Source of the DNA: Penicillus capitatus
Taxonomy: Eukaryota > Chlorophyta
DNA length: 64,000 nucleotides
Assembly (NCBI GenBank): GCA_965649825.1
Contig: OZ287694.1
Coordinates: 868,001 to 932,000, forward strand
Direction of reading: 5' to 3'
Numbering within the stretch: the first letter of the stretch is position 1; the number at the start of each line of letters is the position of its first letter. The translations under genes and the position numbers were made by a program. This document shows, piece after piece, positions 48,456 to 60,231 of this stretch. Below the pieces are notes generated by a model. The model searched no databases, was not told the origin of the DNA, and saw only the letters and a program-made list of their open reading frames with translations.

Positions 48456-49666
48456 GGTTCGATAGCGTGTCTTCTGACACTTTGCCTTGTTAGTGTACAG
48501 GCTCTCGCCAATGAAAAGGCAGATGACGCGAAAGTGATCGCGTTCTTGGAGAATATATGGTCCACATCATTACACGGGATACGCGGCAGCAAGAAGATAG
48601 GGGTGAATGACTGGCTGCAGTGTTCTGCAGTTCCATCAGTCTGTCGCATCGCATCCTTCAGAGCCATCTTGTGCACAGAATAACTACCGTCTTGCTGCAG
48701 AGTGGAGAGCTTCGCCTTTAGTGCACAGTGTGTCGGTATGCACAGTATCTGCCTTTGTTTGAATACAAGTGTTCGGCAGTTGGCGATAGCTTTACCGCAC
48801 GGATTTGATGGAAATTTTGTCGCGGCGGAATTGGAGGATTGCATACTCGATATATGAAGACTGCCAGAGTCGAGATGCTAGTAGAGCGAAGAAGGCAGAC
48901 GAATCACAATGTCGCTGACGGCTGAGCAGTTGCCATAACCTCGCTTTGTTGTGATAAATTTGGTAAAAGACTTCAGAGGCCAACTGCAATTGTCGATCCC
49001 GAGATTAGCTCTTGTGCAGTCCAAGTGACCGGAAATATGTTTCTTGATAATTCGACCAAGGACTCGAGGGAATCGCAAGATTCTCCCTTTCCGCTTTATC
49101 TCGGGAATTTTGGAGTGGATTACCTCACTCATGAACCAGCCGCACAATGTAAACATCTACGCATAAGACAGATACACGAATAGCGGATTCATAGTTTGTT
49201 ATGGCCAGGTAGTGTCAAGTTGATCGGACGTTCTTCATGAGGCGTTTGGACGATGCTGAAAGCCAACGGTGTATATTGCTGAGTCTCTTGCCTTTTCTAA
49301 GAGATTGTTGTTACGTTGTCCGAATTGAAATCCTGATATTCTTTCTGTTACACGCAGTGCGATACAGCGTCAGACGTACAAAGATGTTTCTTTCCCTGGA
49401 ATATTTGTCTTTCTTGGATCTCATTCATATCAAATCTTACAACCAGATTTACGTCAAAAAAACAACAAGTTATCCATTGCGAATCAAATCTACAAAGAAA
49501 CGACTGTGCGGTTTGTGTGTATCAGACTTTTGAATCTCATTGCCAAGTCGACAAAACAACAGGCTTGTTGTGTTATCGATTCCACAATCAGCAAAAAAGA
49601 AAAAAATGCACGATGGCGATCTGTGCATGAAGGCCGGTTTGCCTAGGTAAAGAAACAAAGAAAAAT
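48456..49666. other. Intergenic between s3 and gene E
   Basis: About 1.2 kb. A minus-strand frame of 150 codons starting at 48844 overlaps the s3 start, and another of 92 codons lies at 48878-49156. Neither has a recognisable domain, and I do not call them. Confidence 0.3.
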
Positions 49667-52600
49667 TCAGACACCGGATGAGGAGCCCGGATCTGCATGC
49701 CGAGCTTCATTACTCTGTTCCGGATCTGTAGGCTGAGCTGCATGACTCTGGTTGCGTTTGCCACATAAACGTCCGATCAGGTGACCGATGCAAATGGAAA
49801 AGAAGACTCCCAGAACGCGAAAAACACCCCAGTTATGTGCTTCTTTCATGCCTTGCCCGTCAAGAACGACTTTCAGATACACTACAGCAGATGTGACGAA
49901 ACTGTACATCAATGTAAGGAAGAATCCGCAGACTGATATCGACAATAACGTCGTTACCAATATCCTCACTATGTCAGAAGGGCGGTCGTCATTAAAGAAC
50001 AGGCCAGACATAAAAGTGAGTTGCGAGATAACCAAAGAACCTGTTTCCAGAGTGTTCAGAGAATGAAAATCTTCGCTAAAAGGTTGACAAGTGACGTGAA
50101 CATAGTTTGCGAATGTGAGAATGCAGACAGCAAAGATCCCCTGGATGTTTGTTCCCAACGGATAGGAGAACGTCACCACAACTGTCAGGACAGCCTTCCT
50201 CAGCATCACGATCGATTCCCAGAAAACAAAACGCTCTTTATAGGCGCGATACAGGAACCCAGTGGCATCTGCCAGCCAAGGATTCTGATCGGGCTCCTGG
50301 GAACGCTGCCGGATCAAGACATAAGCCAAGAGGGCAGGCAGTCCGAAAGAGAAGATGGCGAGGACCGGCCAGCCGGCAGCCGCGGCGAGAACAGCGTGAG
50401 ATCCCTCGTAGCACTTCAGGGAGGTGTCCAGCGCCCAGTACTCGTCGGTGTGATCATCGTCGAACCCTGTAGAATCGTGGACCTTGATGCAGTGGAGCGT
50501 GTTGACGGCCGTCTTCGTGATGGAGACGTAGGTTATGAAGGAGACTGCCAAAAAGCTGAGCAGCGCCCTCTTCGCGAAGTACCACGTGTTCTCTTTGTAC
50601 TTCCGAGTCATGAGGATCCAGAAGATGAGGTAGAAGATCAGTATGCCTGCAGGAATGAGGAGTTGGACGACCGATCGCAGCACGGATCTGGGAGGATCGT
50701 TGTGTTGATCGAAGAGGCAGTCGACAGAGAGCGCCACTCCTGCAGTGGCAGCTCCGCTTACGAAGTCTGCAGACACAGCAGCCAGTCAGCAGCCGGATCT
50801 CGGATTTAAACAGCAAGCATACCTGCCCCGAATAGCAAGGAACGCATCCAAGACGTCCAGTTCACGTTGATGATTGCAGCTGCAGCGATCACTTGGAGGA
50901 AGTTGATGCTGATCTACAACACAGAACAGGTCGAAGGAGGGAAGCCACGAAGGACGTTCGTTCTGCCTTGAAGATCTCGACGACAGTCCGCTTTGCAATA
51001 ACTGGGTCTGCTGTCGATTTTGTATCCTTAGATGCAGAGGCAAGCAAATCTGGATGAACCATCTCGGGAGGTACCTCTCCTCTGTACAGCATTTCCACCA
51101 TTTGGAAGTTGACTGGAACGTCGGTCGACGGTCTTTTCTTCGAAGGGACAAGGCGACGATTTCTTCGACTGATTCGATTCGTCGTGGCCTGATATCCCAC
51201 CGGCTGAGTGTTCAGGTTACTTCTTATTGCGAAGCTGGAGAGAATGAGCAAAACGAAGAGAGACGCCACAAGAAGCAACACGGTTCCGGAATCGTGAAGA
51301 CACATGCCACAATCAAATGACCAAGAACGTCCGTATCCAGCATCACATGAGCCACAGAGGAGCCCTGTGTAACCCTGAGACAGAGAACGCTCAGCAATTG
51401 GAATATCACTGTCGAAGCTCACTTCTTTGCATTGGGCCTGAGAGTAGTCTCTGTCCAACGACTCGTCCAGTTCGCAGATCTCCATTTCGCTTGTCACATC
51501 ATCCAGATCGTCTTTACGGCCGCTGAAGTCACAAGCCTCTCGTGATACACATTGCTGAACATGTCGAGAACAGGGTGTTCGATGCCAGTAGCCTGCGTTT
51601 GGGTGGATGACTTCGGTGGTGCAGTTCCCATTATCGGGGCATGGTTGACACATTGTTGCATCTGGATCGAAGTTGTACTGCGATCCGCTGCAGAGAACAC
51701 AGAGCGTCCCGTTCTCCTGGGAAAACTCTCCCAGTTGACATCCTCTGACTTGGACCTCGACAGTCAGCGATTCCAGTCCAGACTCGCTGAAGTTTATTTG
51801 GATCTCAAACCGGCCCGGACGCTGGAATCCTGTGATCGGCGGGAATCCCTTCCGCTTCTCGTTCACTGGCATGTTGATCTCTCCAGAGAACAGATCATTC
51901 GGAGAACGCATGGTTGCCTCGACGAATGCGTCGCCTTCGCCGAGCGCAGGACTCTGTCCATACCCATCCAGGACCTCGACGAGAAGCGTTGGTAGGGAAT
52001 CTCCGCTTCTGTGATTCTTGGAAACGAGTTCGTTGTTCTTTACCGGCTTCTCGGTCTTTGTTGCATCGTTGTTGCGTATGAATCCCCTGGCGGATCTGGC
52101 AGACGAGGCGATGTTTGGGCCGTATAGGCCGGCCTCGTTTGTGGACCACTCCGGACAGATATCCTTGGCCGATTCCAGCGCGTCCAATTCTTTTAAAACA
52201 TCTGTCGCATCGATCGCTGGAGGGACTTCTGTGTCTTTGGGAGAGCAAGAGTAACGAAGGACTGTTGGATCTTTCAGGAAGATGGCACCCCCTGACGTCT
52301 TCGCCTTATTCCTCGAAAACCTGCTGCCTGTTACCGCCACAAAGGCGCAGGGATCCTCTGGATTCGTGCAACTCTGTCTACGACTATGAGTGGCAACGTG
52401 CACTGCACCTATAACATGATGACTCTCAGGAATTGTTTGCTTCTGAATTATTCCCACACCTCCAATACTGGCATTGTTGTCGTTGAATGTGCAGTTGTTT
52501 AGCTGCAGCGCAGGAGAGCGGGGCTCGGAGGAATCAAAGGCGATTGCTCCTCCATGTTTTTCAGCTTCATTGTCAATGAAAGCACATGTGGAGCACAGAA

Positions 52601-55600
52601 AGATGGAGGAAAGGTTAGCATGAACACCTCCGCCTGATTCTACTGCCTCACATTCAGTAAACTCGACCCCATAAGCTGTGAGACTTGAGTTGGAGAGCCA
52701 AATGCCTCCCCCACTCTGTGCACTGCTGTTCGAAAACGATGTGTTGACGATGGTCAGCAAGTTCTTCAGATTCGCTGCAATAGATCCACCAGACGAGATC
52801 GCTGTGTGATCTGCAAACACGGAGTTCCTCAACTGCAAACTGGAGTTCCTCATGATTATCGATCCCCCGAGCTGGGCCATGTTTCTCTCAAAGGAACTTG
52901 CATTTGCAGCCAGTTGGGCATCTTCCAAGAAGACAGCACCACCTTCTCCGACTGCAGTGTTGTCCGTAAGAAGACTGTCTTGAAATGAAGCCGTCGAAAA
53001 TCTATCAACATAAAGGCAGCCTCCGAGTACAGAGTTGTTTTCAGTGAAGGAGGAGTTCCTTGCTTTGAAGACACCCGACACAGAACCATTGAGGCATCCT
53101 CCTCTTACTCCAGCAGAATTGTTCCTGACGGTCGAGTTCACAGCAATCAGTTCCGCATCAACGACGCGGAAAGCACCACCAAATCTTTCAGCTCTGTTTA
53201 AGGATACCGACGAATCTTTAAGGATGAGCACACTTCCGGTGTAGACTCCCAATCCTCCGGCAGCACTGGATGCACTGTTTGTCTCAATCTTGCATCCAGT
53301 CAAATTCGCCATGGTTCCACTTTGAGCTGCAAGTGCTCCGCTGTCTGATGCCGAGTTGACCTGGAAAATAGATGCAAACACTTCGATCATAGACTCGCCA
53401 GAAGCGCTGATTCCTGCGCCAGTTCTGCGGCAAGTGTTTCCATCGATTGTCAGATTTCTGGCAGTGACTGAACAGAGTCCTACGTCCATGGCGCCTCCAG
53501 ATCCGTCGGCATAGTTCGACAAGAACTGCGAGTTCACAATCGTGACGTTACTCTGAAAGCAAGCAAAACCGCCACCTCGATCTGGGATAGCTGAATTCTC
53601 CAGGAAGGTCATGTTGCTCATCGTGGCAACTCCATCGGATACACTCACGCCTCCACCGAAAAACCCAACGTTCTGCGATGCCACACAATCTCTGAACTTA
53701 ATCGTCGAAGCACGTGTCGCTATTCCTCCGCCACCGCTTTGCGCGGAGTTTCTCGAATAGTTGTCGCCTGTCATTGTAGCAGTCCCATTCACAATCCATA
53801 ATGCAGCTCCATCGGTCGTCGCTGAATTGTCCATGTAGTGAGATTCGAATGACTCGATGTCTGAATCTTCAACTGACAATCCTCCTCCTTTCAACTGGGC
53901 ACTATTAGAAGACCATATGACTTTTTCTATTCGAATGCTGCTCATCTCGTAGATCTCTGCTCCGCCGCCGTTGAGCGAAGCCCGATTGTCTTGAAAGTGA
54001 CTTTGCCGGATGATCAGACCTCTTGATGAATGACTGATCAACCCACCGCCTGTCGCAGCAGCATTCTTCTTCAGTGTACAGTTGACCAATGCTGTTTGTG
54101 GTGATGCAATAAGAGAAACGCCTCCACCGCTGTTCCGGGCCACATTCTTTCTTAAGGTTGTGTGCTCCATGTTGCTGTCAGAGATGCTGTCGCAGTAGAG
54201 TGCCCCGCCGTTCTCTGCAGCATTCTTTATCAAGACAGATCTCTGGATGACGAGTTCTTCTGTTAGGAGTGCCGACAGACACCCTCCATTACCAGCTGTG
54301 TTGTTGCTGCATTCTACATTGGATATTCGTGATGCAGTCGTCGCCTCAATAAAGATTGCGCCTCCATTACCAGAAGCAGTGTTGCTCAGAAAGATAGAGG
54401 AGGACAGCTCTAGCATTCCGTCGGAAACAAGGAGTGATCCTGCATCCTTGATGGCCACATTGTTTCGGAAGAAGCAATTGTGGATCGTCAAATTGCCGTC
54501 AAAGGAAGCGACGGCGGCACCGGTTTCTGCAGAGTTAGAAGTAAAATTGCAATTAGACACCGCGATACTGATAGTGGCATTTGAAAAGATCGCAGCTCCA
54601 GATTGCTGGGCGAAGTTCTCATGGAATGCACTGTCTACGACCGTGACAGCTCGGGCTCGGTCCAGCAAGAGAGAGGATTCGCTGGAGGTTTTGATCTCAG
54701 CAGCCCTCAACTCCAGACTGCCTTCGACGATATGGATGACAGACAGTTCGTTTGAACTGGCTCTCAGACGGTTAATCGTCGACGAAGATCCTGACGAGGA
54801 CGACATAAGGGTTGACGATAACCTTCCTTCAGAGATGCGTCTGTTCTTCCTCAGAGTCAATCCTCTTAGATCGTTCTCCAGAGAGAGTCTGGCAAAGCAC
54901 CGATCACCGCAGGTGTTGTCTGAGAAGGCGACGTCGATCATCTCCAAGGACGAGCAGGACGAACTGGAGAAGGAGAGACCACTGGCTCCGTCGAGCGAGT
55001 TTCGTCTGAACGCCACGTGATGGAGCCTGATCAATCCCGGAGAGCTGTCCGGCAAGCAGTCGCCGACCTCGATGATGGAGGCATCATCTCCGTCCAACGA
55101 GCAGCCCCGAAAGACGAGATTGGCCAGGAGTACACTTTGAGACCTGCAGAAGACTAACGGTCAGTCACATCGCCAATCACGCATTTGCTTTTACCTGATG
55201 TGAAAGATCCCATCCTTCGGCGGACATCTGAGTCGGACCTTTCTCTCTGCCTCCGGGAATGTACCATCAGCGAGCTTGGTTGATGTGACGTAGGAACTCA
55301 GAGTGAGATTCCAAGGCACTGTGACTCTGGCAGGCACTCGTATGTCGTCCTCGACGTCCAGAAGAACGACATCGTTCTCTCTTGTGCAGTTGACGATGGC
55401 ACCAAGATCATCGGATACGCCTTCCAGTGCCGCCGAGTCCACCAACCATGTCCTCGTCTCTTCGTCCAACAGCTCTGCTATCTCTTGTCGTGTCAGCTGG
55501 CACGCCACATCTGTCCACGCCAGACACAGTTGGACTATGGTTTCAGAACAGCTTCTCCCTTACCTTCGGTATCAGGGCCGCGGGATCTTCTCTGCGCCAA

Positions 55601-55734
55601 ACCACGAGTAGGCGGGCGACCCTTACAACAGTCACGTTCAACACCGCAACCCGAGAGATAGAGAAGGTAACAAGATACCAGAGCTTCTTGAGGGAATCCG
55701 GCTTTCTGTAGATTCCAATCTGCAGTGTGTCCAC
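49667..55734 (-). CDS. Gene E: Pmp-like beta-helix surface protein with polytopic membrane domain
   Basis: Minus-strand exons: signal region from 55734 (SLKKLWYLVTFSISRVAVL; probably 55734-55627 then 55591-55564 around a 35-nt intron), 55510-55195, 55143-52460, 52408-51423, 51374-50967, 50913-50823 and 50766-49667. About 1,900 residues. N-module RQEIAELLDEETRTW, AIVNCT, VPWNLTLSSY; CGDRCF segment; long Pmp-repeat exon; Cys stalk (NGTLCVLCSGSQYNF, CPDNGNCTTEVIHPNAGYWH); GYTGLLCGSCDAGYGRS; TM; VNFQMVEMLYRGEVPPEMVH; then multi-TM. The two introns that flank the Cys-stalk exon are 51 and 48 nt with no in-frame stop, so retention keeps the frame open. Sequence from about 50100 to 52548 is almost identical to gene F. 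The N-terminal half is closest to gene B. The donor at 50966 is GC. Confidence 0.88.
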
Positions 55735-57891
55735 TCCTAGTATCTAGCAAGACGACATCATCACTACGTCGTCGTATTGCGAGAAACGCAGACAGGCGCA
55801 GTACGCCGTACGCCGTACGCGAACGCGAGAAGTGAAGTCCACCGCCGTATAAGCAGATTACGGATGCGACGTCTAGAAAACCCGCTTACAAACCTGGAGA
55901 GAATAGTTTTTCGGTGAAATTGACGCGTTTGCTTTCTTTGATCGTTGCGTTGACCCTTGTAAACAACAGAAGCAAGGAGCAGAGGTGAGTCATTTTGGAG
56001 CATTGGCGGAATTTGCGGCGGGAGTATTCTCTCCCTTTCCGCATCTGCATGTGCAGCCTATCGTGTTCGTCCATACTAAGACGCAGACGCCTTTTTTCGC
56101 TGCTACTTCCTGTTGTTTAAACAGAAACCTTAAAGTGTCTGGCTCCTCGAAGCAACCTGCGGGCGCAATGATATAAACTGAGAGTCATTAGCCACGAACA
56201 TTTGTTACCGGCGATGACGCTACAGCGAAGGATGCCAAGTGTCCTCCGCTTTTCAACGTGTCGGTCACCTTCTGGTGTGTTCGTTCATTGATAAGTCGCT
56301 CCGTCGGTCGAGTCAAAACGGCAAGGGTTTTTATTGTCTGTCAAAAATACCGTGTGTTCGTCCGTTCTGTAAAGCAGTGTTGAATTGTTTCGCATTTGCT
56401 CGACTATGTGGAAAGATGCACGAATTCGATCGAGCCGCCTTGCTCAATATTTTCCAATCCAGTCGATTTTCGTTGTTTCTCAACTCGCCAGGCGCGTCTG
56501 TCCGGTGCGCTTGGGAATGTTAACCAAGTGCCCAATCTGTTGATAAACAGCCTTGCATCTGGCAGATTCCTCTTTCGGCTGACATAAAAATACTCACCGT
56601 TTTCCCTCGGTTGTCGTTTGAATGGCCCATAGGCCTTAGGCGGCAAGACGTTAACAAATCTTAGCAGTTGGGTTGCATTGAGATGAATTTTTGACCTTCG
56701 CAAGTTCGTACTCCAAATATAGCGATAGAGAAAGTCGACTGTCGTCTGACTTGATCTTGTGGAAAGCGAATAGAAGAACGAAAGCTGCCTTGACAATTGT
56801 TCGTTTGTTCGTTTGTTATCTATCCTATTGTATTCATAATGAGATCAAAATCGCACTAGACGTCCCGATTTATTAATTGTGAGGTGTCGACATCTGCTGA
56901 TCGAATATTAATTACTATGTATGCACTACTGTGTCTCTCATCGGCATTTCTTTCATTCTGATTGGACAACTCGAGCTTCATCCCGAATTCGCGAAAGAGT
57001 GGGTAGAAAGGTGTTCACCACAGCACGACGTCTAAGTTATCACGGATGCATTGAGAAATGACCATCGGTCATTTCATCTGTCAAGATAGCAAACACTTCG
57101 AATGGACTGTCTCACTGTCCTATCTCTAACAACATCAGCACATGAGAAGACGGATTACCTACAGTTCTTTTTGCACACGAGAAGATCACACCACAAATGT
57201 TGTTGTGCGTATCAAACTGAAAGTCATGTCCGTTAGTTCATTTTCTTGCTTTGAGAAACTGACGAAGTCTCTTAGCAGATGGCAGTCGCTTCACATAGTA
57301 AAGGTTGCTTTTTTAGATTAAGAGCTGAAATCATCCATTCATGCTGCTGTTTCGCAGATGGTATCAAGACAATCACGCAAAGTGGCTTGTCTTTCGAATC
57401 AACGACGCTCTTACCAGTTTTCGTTTCTTACCTTAGATGAACGCCGTAGGTTCTTCGATGGAGATAGAGGAAATACGATCCTTCTAGAATGAGATAGATA
57501 AGAAAGCTGAACAAACAAAAAACCGACCCGTATTGAGTCTGAAAACGGGCGGAGAAGACGTCAGCGGGGGCGAAGAAAAGAAAACGATTCAGCGCCAGTG
57601 GATATTGGTAGACAGACAAGACTTAGACTTCGGGTCAGCGACGTGATGAATAGCCAGCTGTGTACTTGAAAAAGAAAGCGCATTGTTACTTGGTAGCTTC
57701 CCATGCAGCAGGCAAGCACCACCGTATGACTCGCGTTTTCGCATCGGTGATAAGAAGCTGGTGCCAATGCCCCCGCGGCCAAGGGTATTTAAACGGAGAG
57801 CCGACTCTTTCGCAGTATACTTTTTCTGGAGAGTGAAAAGCAAGGTTTACAAAATCGGAAGACCACGAAGAACGTCGTCATACTGAAAACC
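55735..57891. other. Shared upstream region of gene E and s4
   Basis: About 2.16 kb between divergent starts (gene E minus, s4 plus). Only short open frames. A small tandem of GTACGCC units lies at 55801-55818. A TATTTAAA box about 100 bases before the s4 start codon (57786-57793) could be a TATA element. Confidence 0.35.
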
Positions 57892-58515
57892 ATGTCGTCG
57901 TTAGCACTCAGGCACTGTTTCTCTTGCTTTGTGAGTCGTCCATCGATATTTAAACGGATCTTTAGCTAACTCAGCGGTTTTTATCTTAAGGCGATACTGT
58001 GCTGTCTCGCTCTTACTAATGGTAAGTCCCTCGAACAAGAAATCGTGTATAACAGTAGAAGAATAAACTGTTAGCCACAAGAGGTTTCGCAAGGGAAGCT
58101 GCTGCCGACCAAGAACTCCTGGACGATACGATGACGTTGAATGTTGATAAGCAAAGAAGACGATTATTACAGGACGGGAGATATCGCGTCCCTGACCCAC
58201 CAATCGCGGCTGCTGATGTGGCGGGTAGGAGCTTCCTTCCAGTCCGTCTGTGCGAAGGGGTCATTTTTAGAGGAGCTGTCGAGTTGCGATGGCTTTTTTG
58301 CAGTTGTTGAATGCATCCCAGCTAACACAGGACGGGCTCAGCTCAGGGGAATCTTGAGTCGTCTATTCGAACCGAACGACCTTGTTTTGTTCACGTTTCT
58401 CCTTGATCTGGGACTGCCGTTCACTATTCAAACTGATGGCATCTTTTTTGACCTGACAATACCCACGCGCTGCTCAGTTTCAGTGGTGAAAACTCTTGAT
58501 ATGATCCTAGGATGA
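57892..58515 (+). CDS. s4: small secreted protein of the GVPF-motif family
   Basis: Exons 57892-57930 (39 nt), 57991-58021 (31 nt), 58075-58224 and 58271-58515, giving 154 residues. The signal peptide (MSSLALRHCFSCF + AILCCLALTNA) has the same 39+31 nt exon split and the same phases as s1 and s2. The mature protein has RRRLLQDG, then an extra intron, CDGFFAVVECIP and FLLDLGLPFTIQTDGIFFDL. The C-terminal PPGV segment is diverged or lost. It is transcribed away from gene E, as s2 is from gene B. This is the most diverged member. Function unknown; likely secreted. Confidence 0.7.
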
Positions 58516-60231
58516 CTGACATGGAGTCTGCCGTTTAGGGTCCGGGAACTGCTCAACTGATTGTCAATGCGTCTCCAATCTCCAGTGGATAATTTGCTTG
58601 AAACGTGTGGGTCGGCAAGCGAACTTCGCAATGCCATTTTTTCATTGATCACGGTTGCTTGGATTCTCAAGCTTCGTCAGAAGTCTGGAAAGTCACGTTT
58701 CGAGGAGTTGATGAAAAATCTATTAACCGTCAAATCTTGAAGAGATTTGCCCTTAGTCTTTCTTTTATTGTGGCATCTATGCTTGTGGAAAGCTAAGAGC
58801 TGAGAAACAAGCGCCTGGATGCTCCTGTAAGATTGGCAAGATTTGTTCATATCGCCGTACGAACTGTGACTACATGGCTGACGGATGATTTATTGCGTCG
58901 CTTCCCTACTCTACACCGATACCTAATAGAAAACAAGTTTCAGGCAAAGCGTGCCGACAACTATGCGAGCATCGGACCCGGCCGATAACAACCTTCACTT
59001 TACCCCTGTACTTGATAGCTGTCATTGGTTAGATTCCCGGAAAAGGAGCAATTCCATTCAGTCGGGCTGCGCAAGGCCGGTGATGTTACACAGATGAGCT
59101 GAATATTTCAACTTAGTACAGATCCTCGACAGTATTTGTTCTGCCGCGCTGCTGCCTTGACGGTAAGATAGAAAAAGAAAGCGGTGGTAGGACGAAGAAA
59201 CGGCCGTCGGGCATTTGCTAAACTGCTTACAATGAACGACTTCCCTGGATACTCTTGTAGAGTTTAAATCATAGAACAAACAAACACTGCGGTGTCAAAA
59301 TCGCTGTGCCAAGCTGACAAGACCCGAACGATAGGTCCGCGTATTGTACGACATCATCATAGACTGACCATGTCAAGTGCTTTAGGAGATTTCATGTCAT
59401 AGTAAACGTCTGATTGTAATCGAATGTCCATAGTGGTGATCTCTTGTTTTTCCTCAATATGACTGGATCGCCGCAACGACAGACAATCGAATGCGCGCTT
59501 TAGTCCTGCATGAAAGCGATTTCGCAACGCAGACGACAGAGCATTCATCACACACAGTACGTCAAATTGAACTTTGGTTACAGGAGTGTGGGGATGTTCA
59601 TCATCCACTTGCAGCGACAAATAGAACTTTCATCAACATTGAGCAAAGTGTTTTGTTCATGCAAACTGCCACGAAACTCGTGAGATTTCAGAATCATACT
59701 TCAGAATGGACAACATGTTAATAGAACGCAGGTTTTCATAGGGATGATGCAGGTTCACAACAGCAGCACATACATCTCTGCAAATAAACGCTCTCTCGTA
59801 TTCACTGCTTCGCTGTTATGGCTAAGAGGTTATCTTTCAACAAACTGTTTATTACTTGACGACCAGAACGTGGACAAAAAAGCCCATGAACTGTAAAGAA
59901 TATTGTGAGATTCTCTCTCATTTGTAAGATCCATCCAATACGATTTTTCTTAACCATCAACATATCCACCATTTTGTGTGATCATTCCATCTTCTAGAGG
60001 TTCTGGAAAAAAGATCGGCCCCTGTTCGTTAGCCGAAAAAAGACAAAATGAAAACCTCTGCGACGATTGGTTTGCAACATTGGACCCAAACTGATTTGTG
60101 AAATTGATGATGCACTTAAAACATGGGCGCATCCGAGTAGTGTAAAACAAAACAAAAAATACAGACTGAGATTCAGTGGAAAAGGTCCCATAGTTTGTCC
60201 CACCATTGAAGTCGGTGTAGAAGTGGTTCAC
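58516..60231. other. Intergenic between s4 and gene F
   Basis: About 1.7 kb, fairly A+T-rich, between convergent gene ends. No open frame above about 93 codons with recognisable features, no repeats seen, no RNA gene found. Confidence 0.35.
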
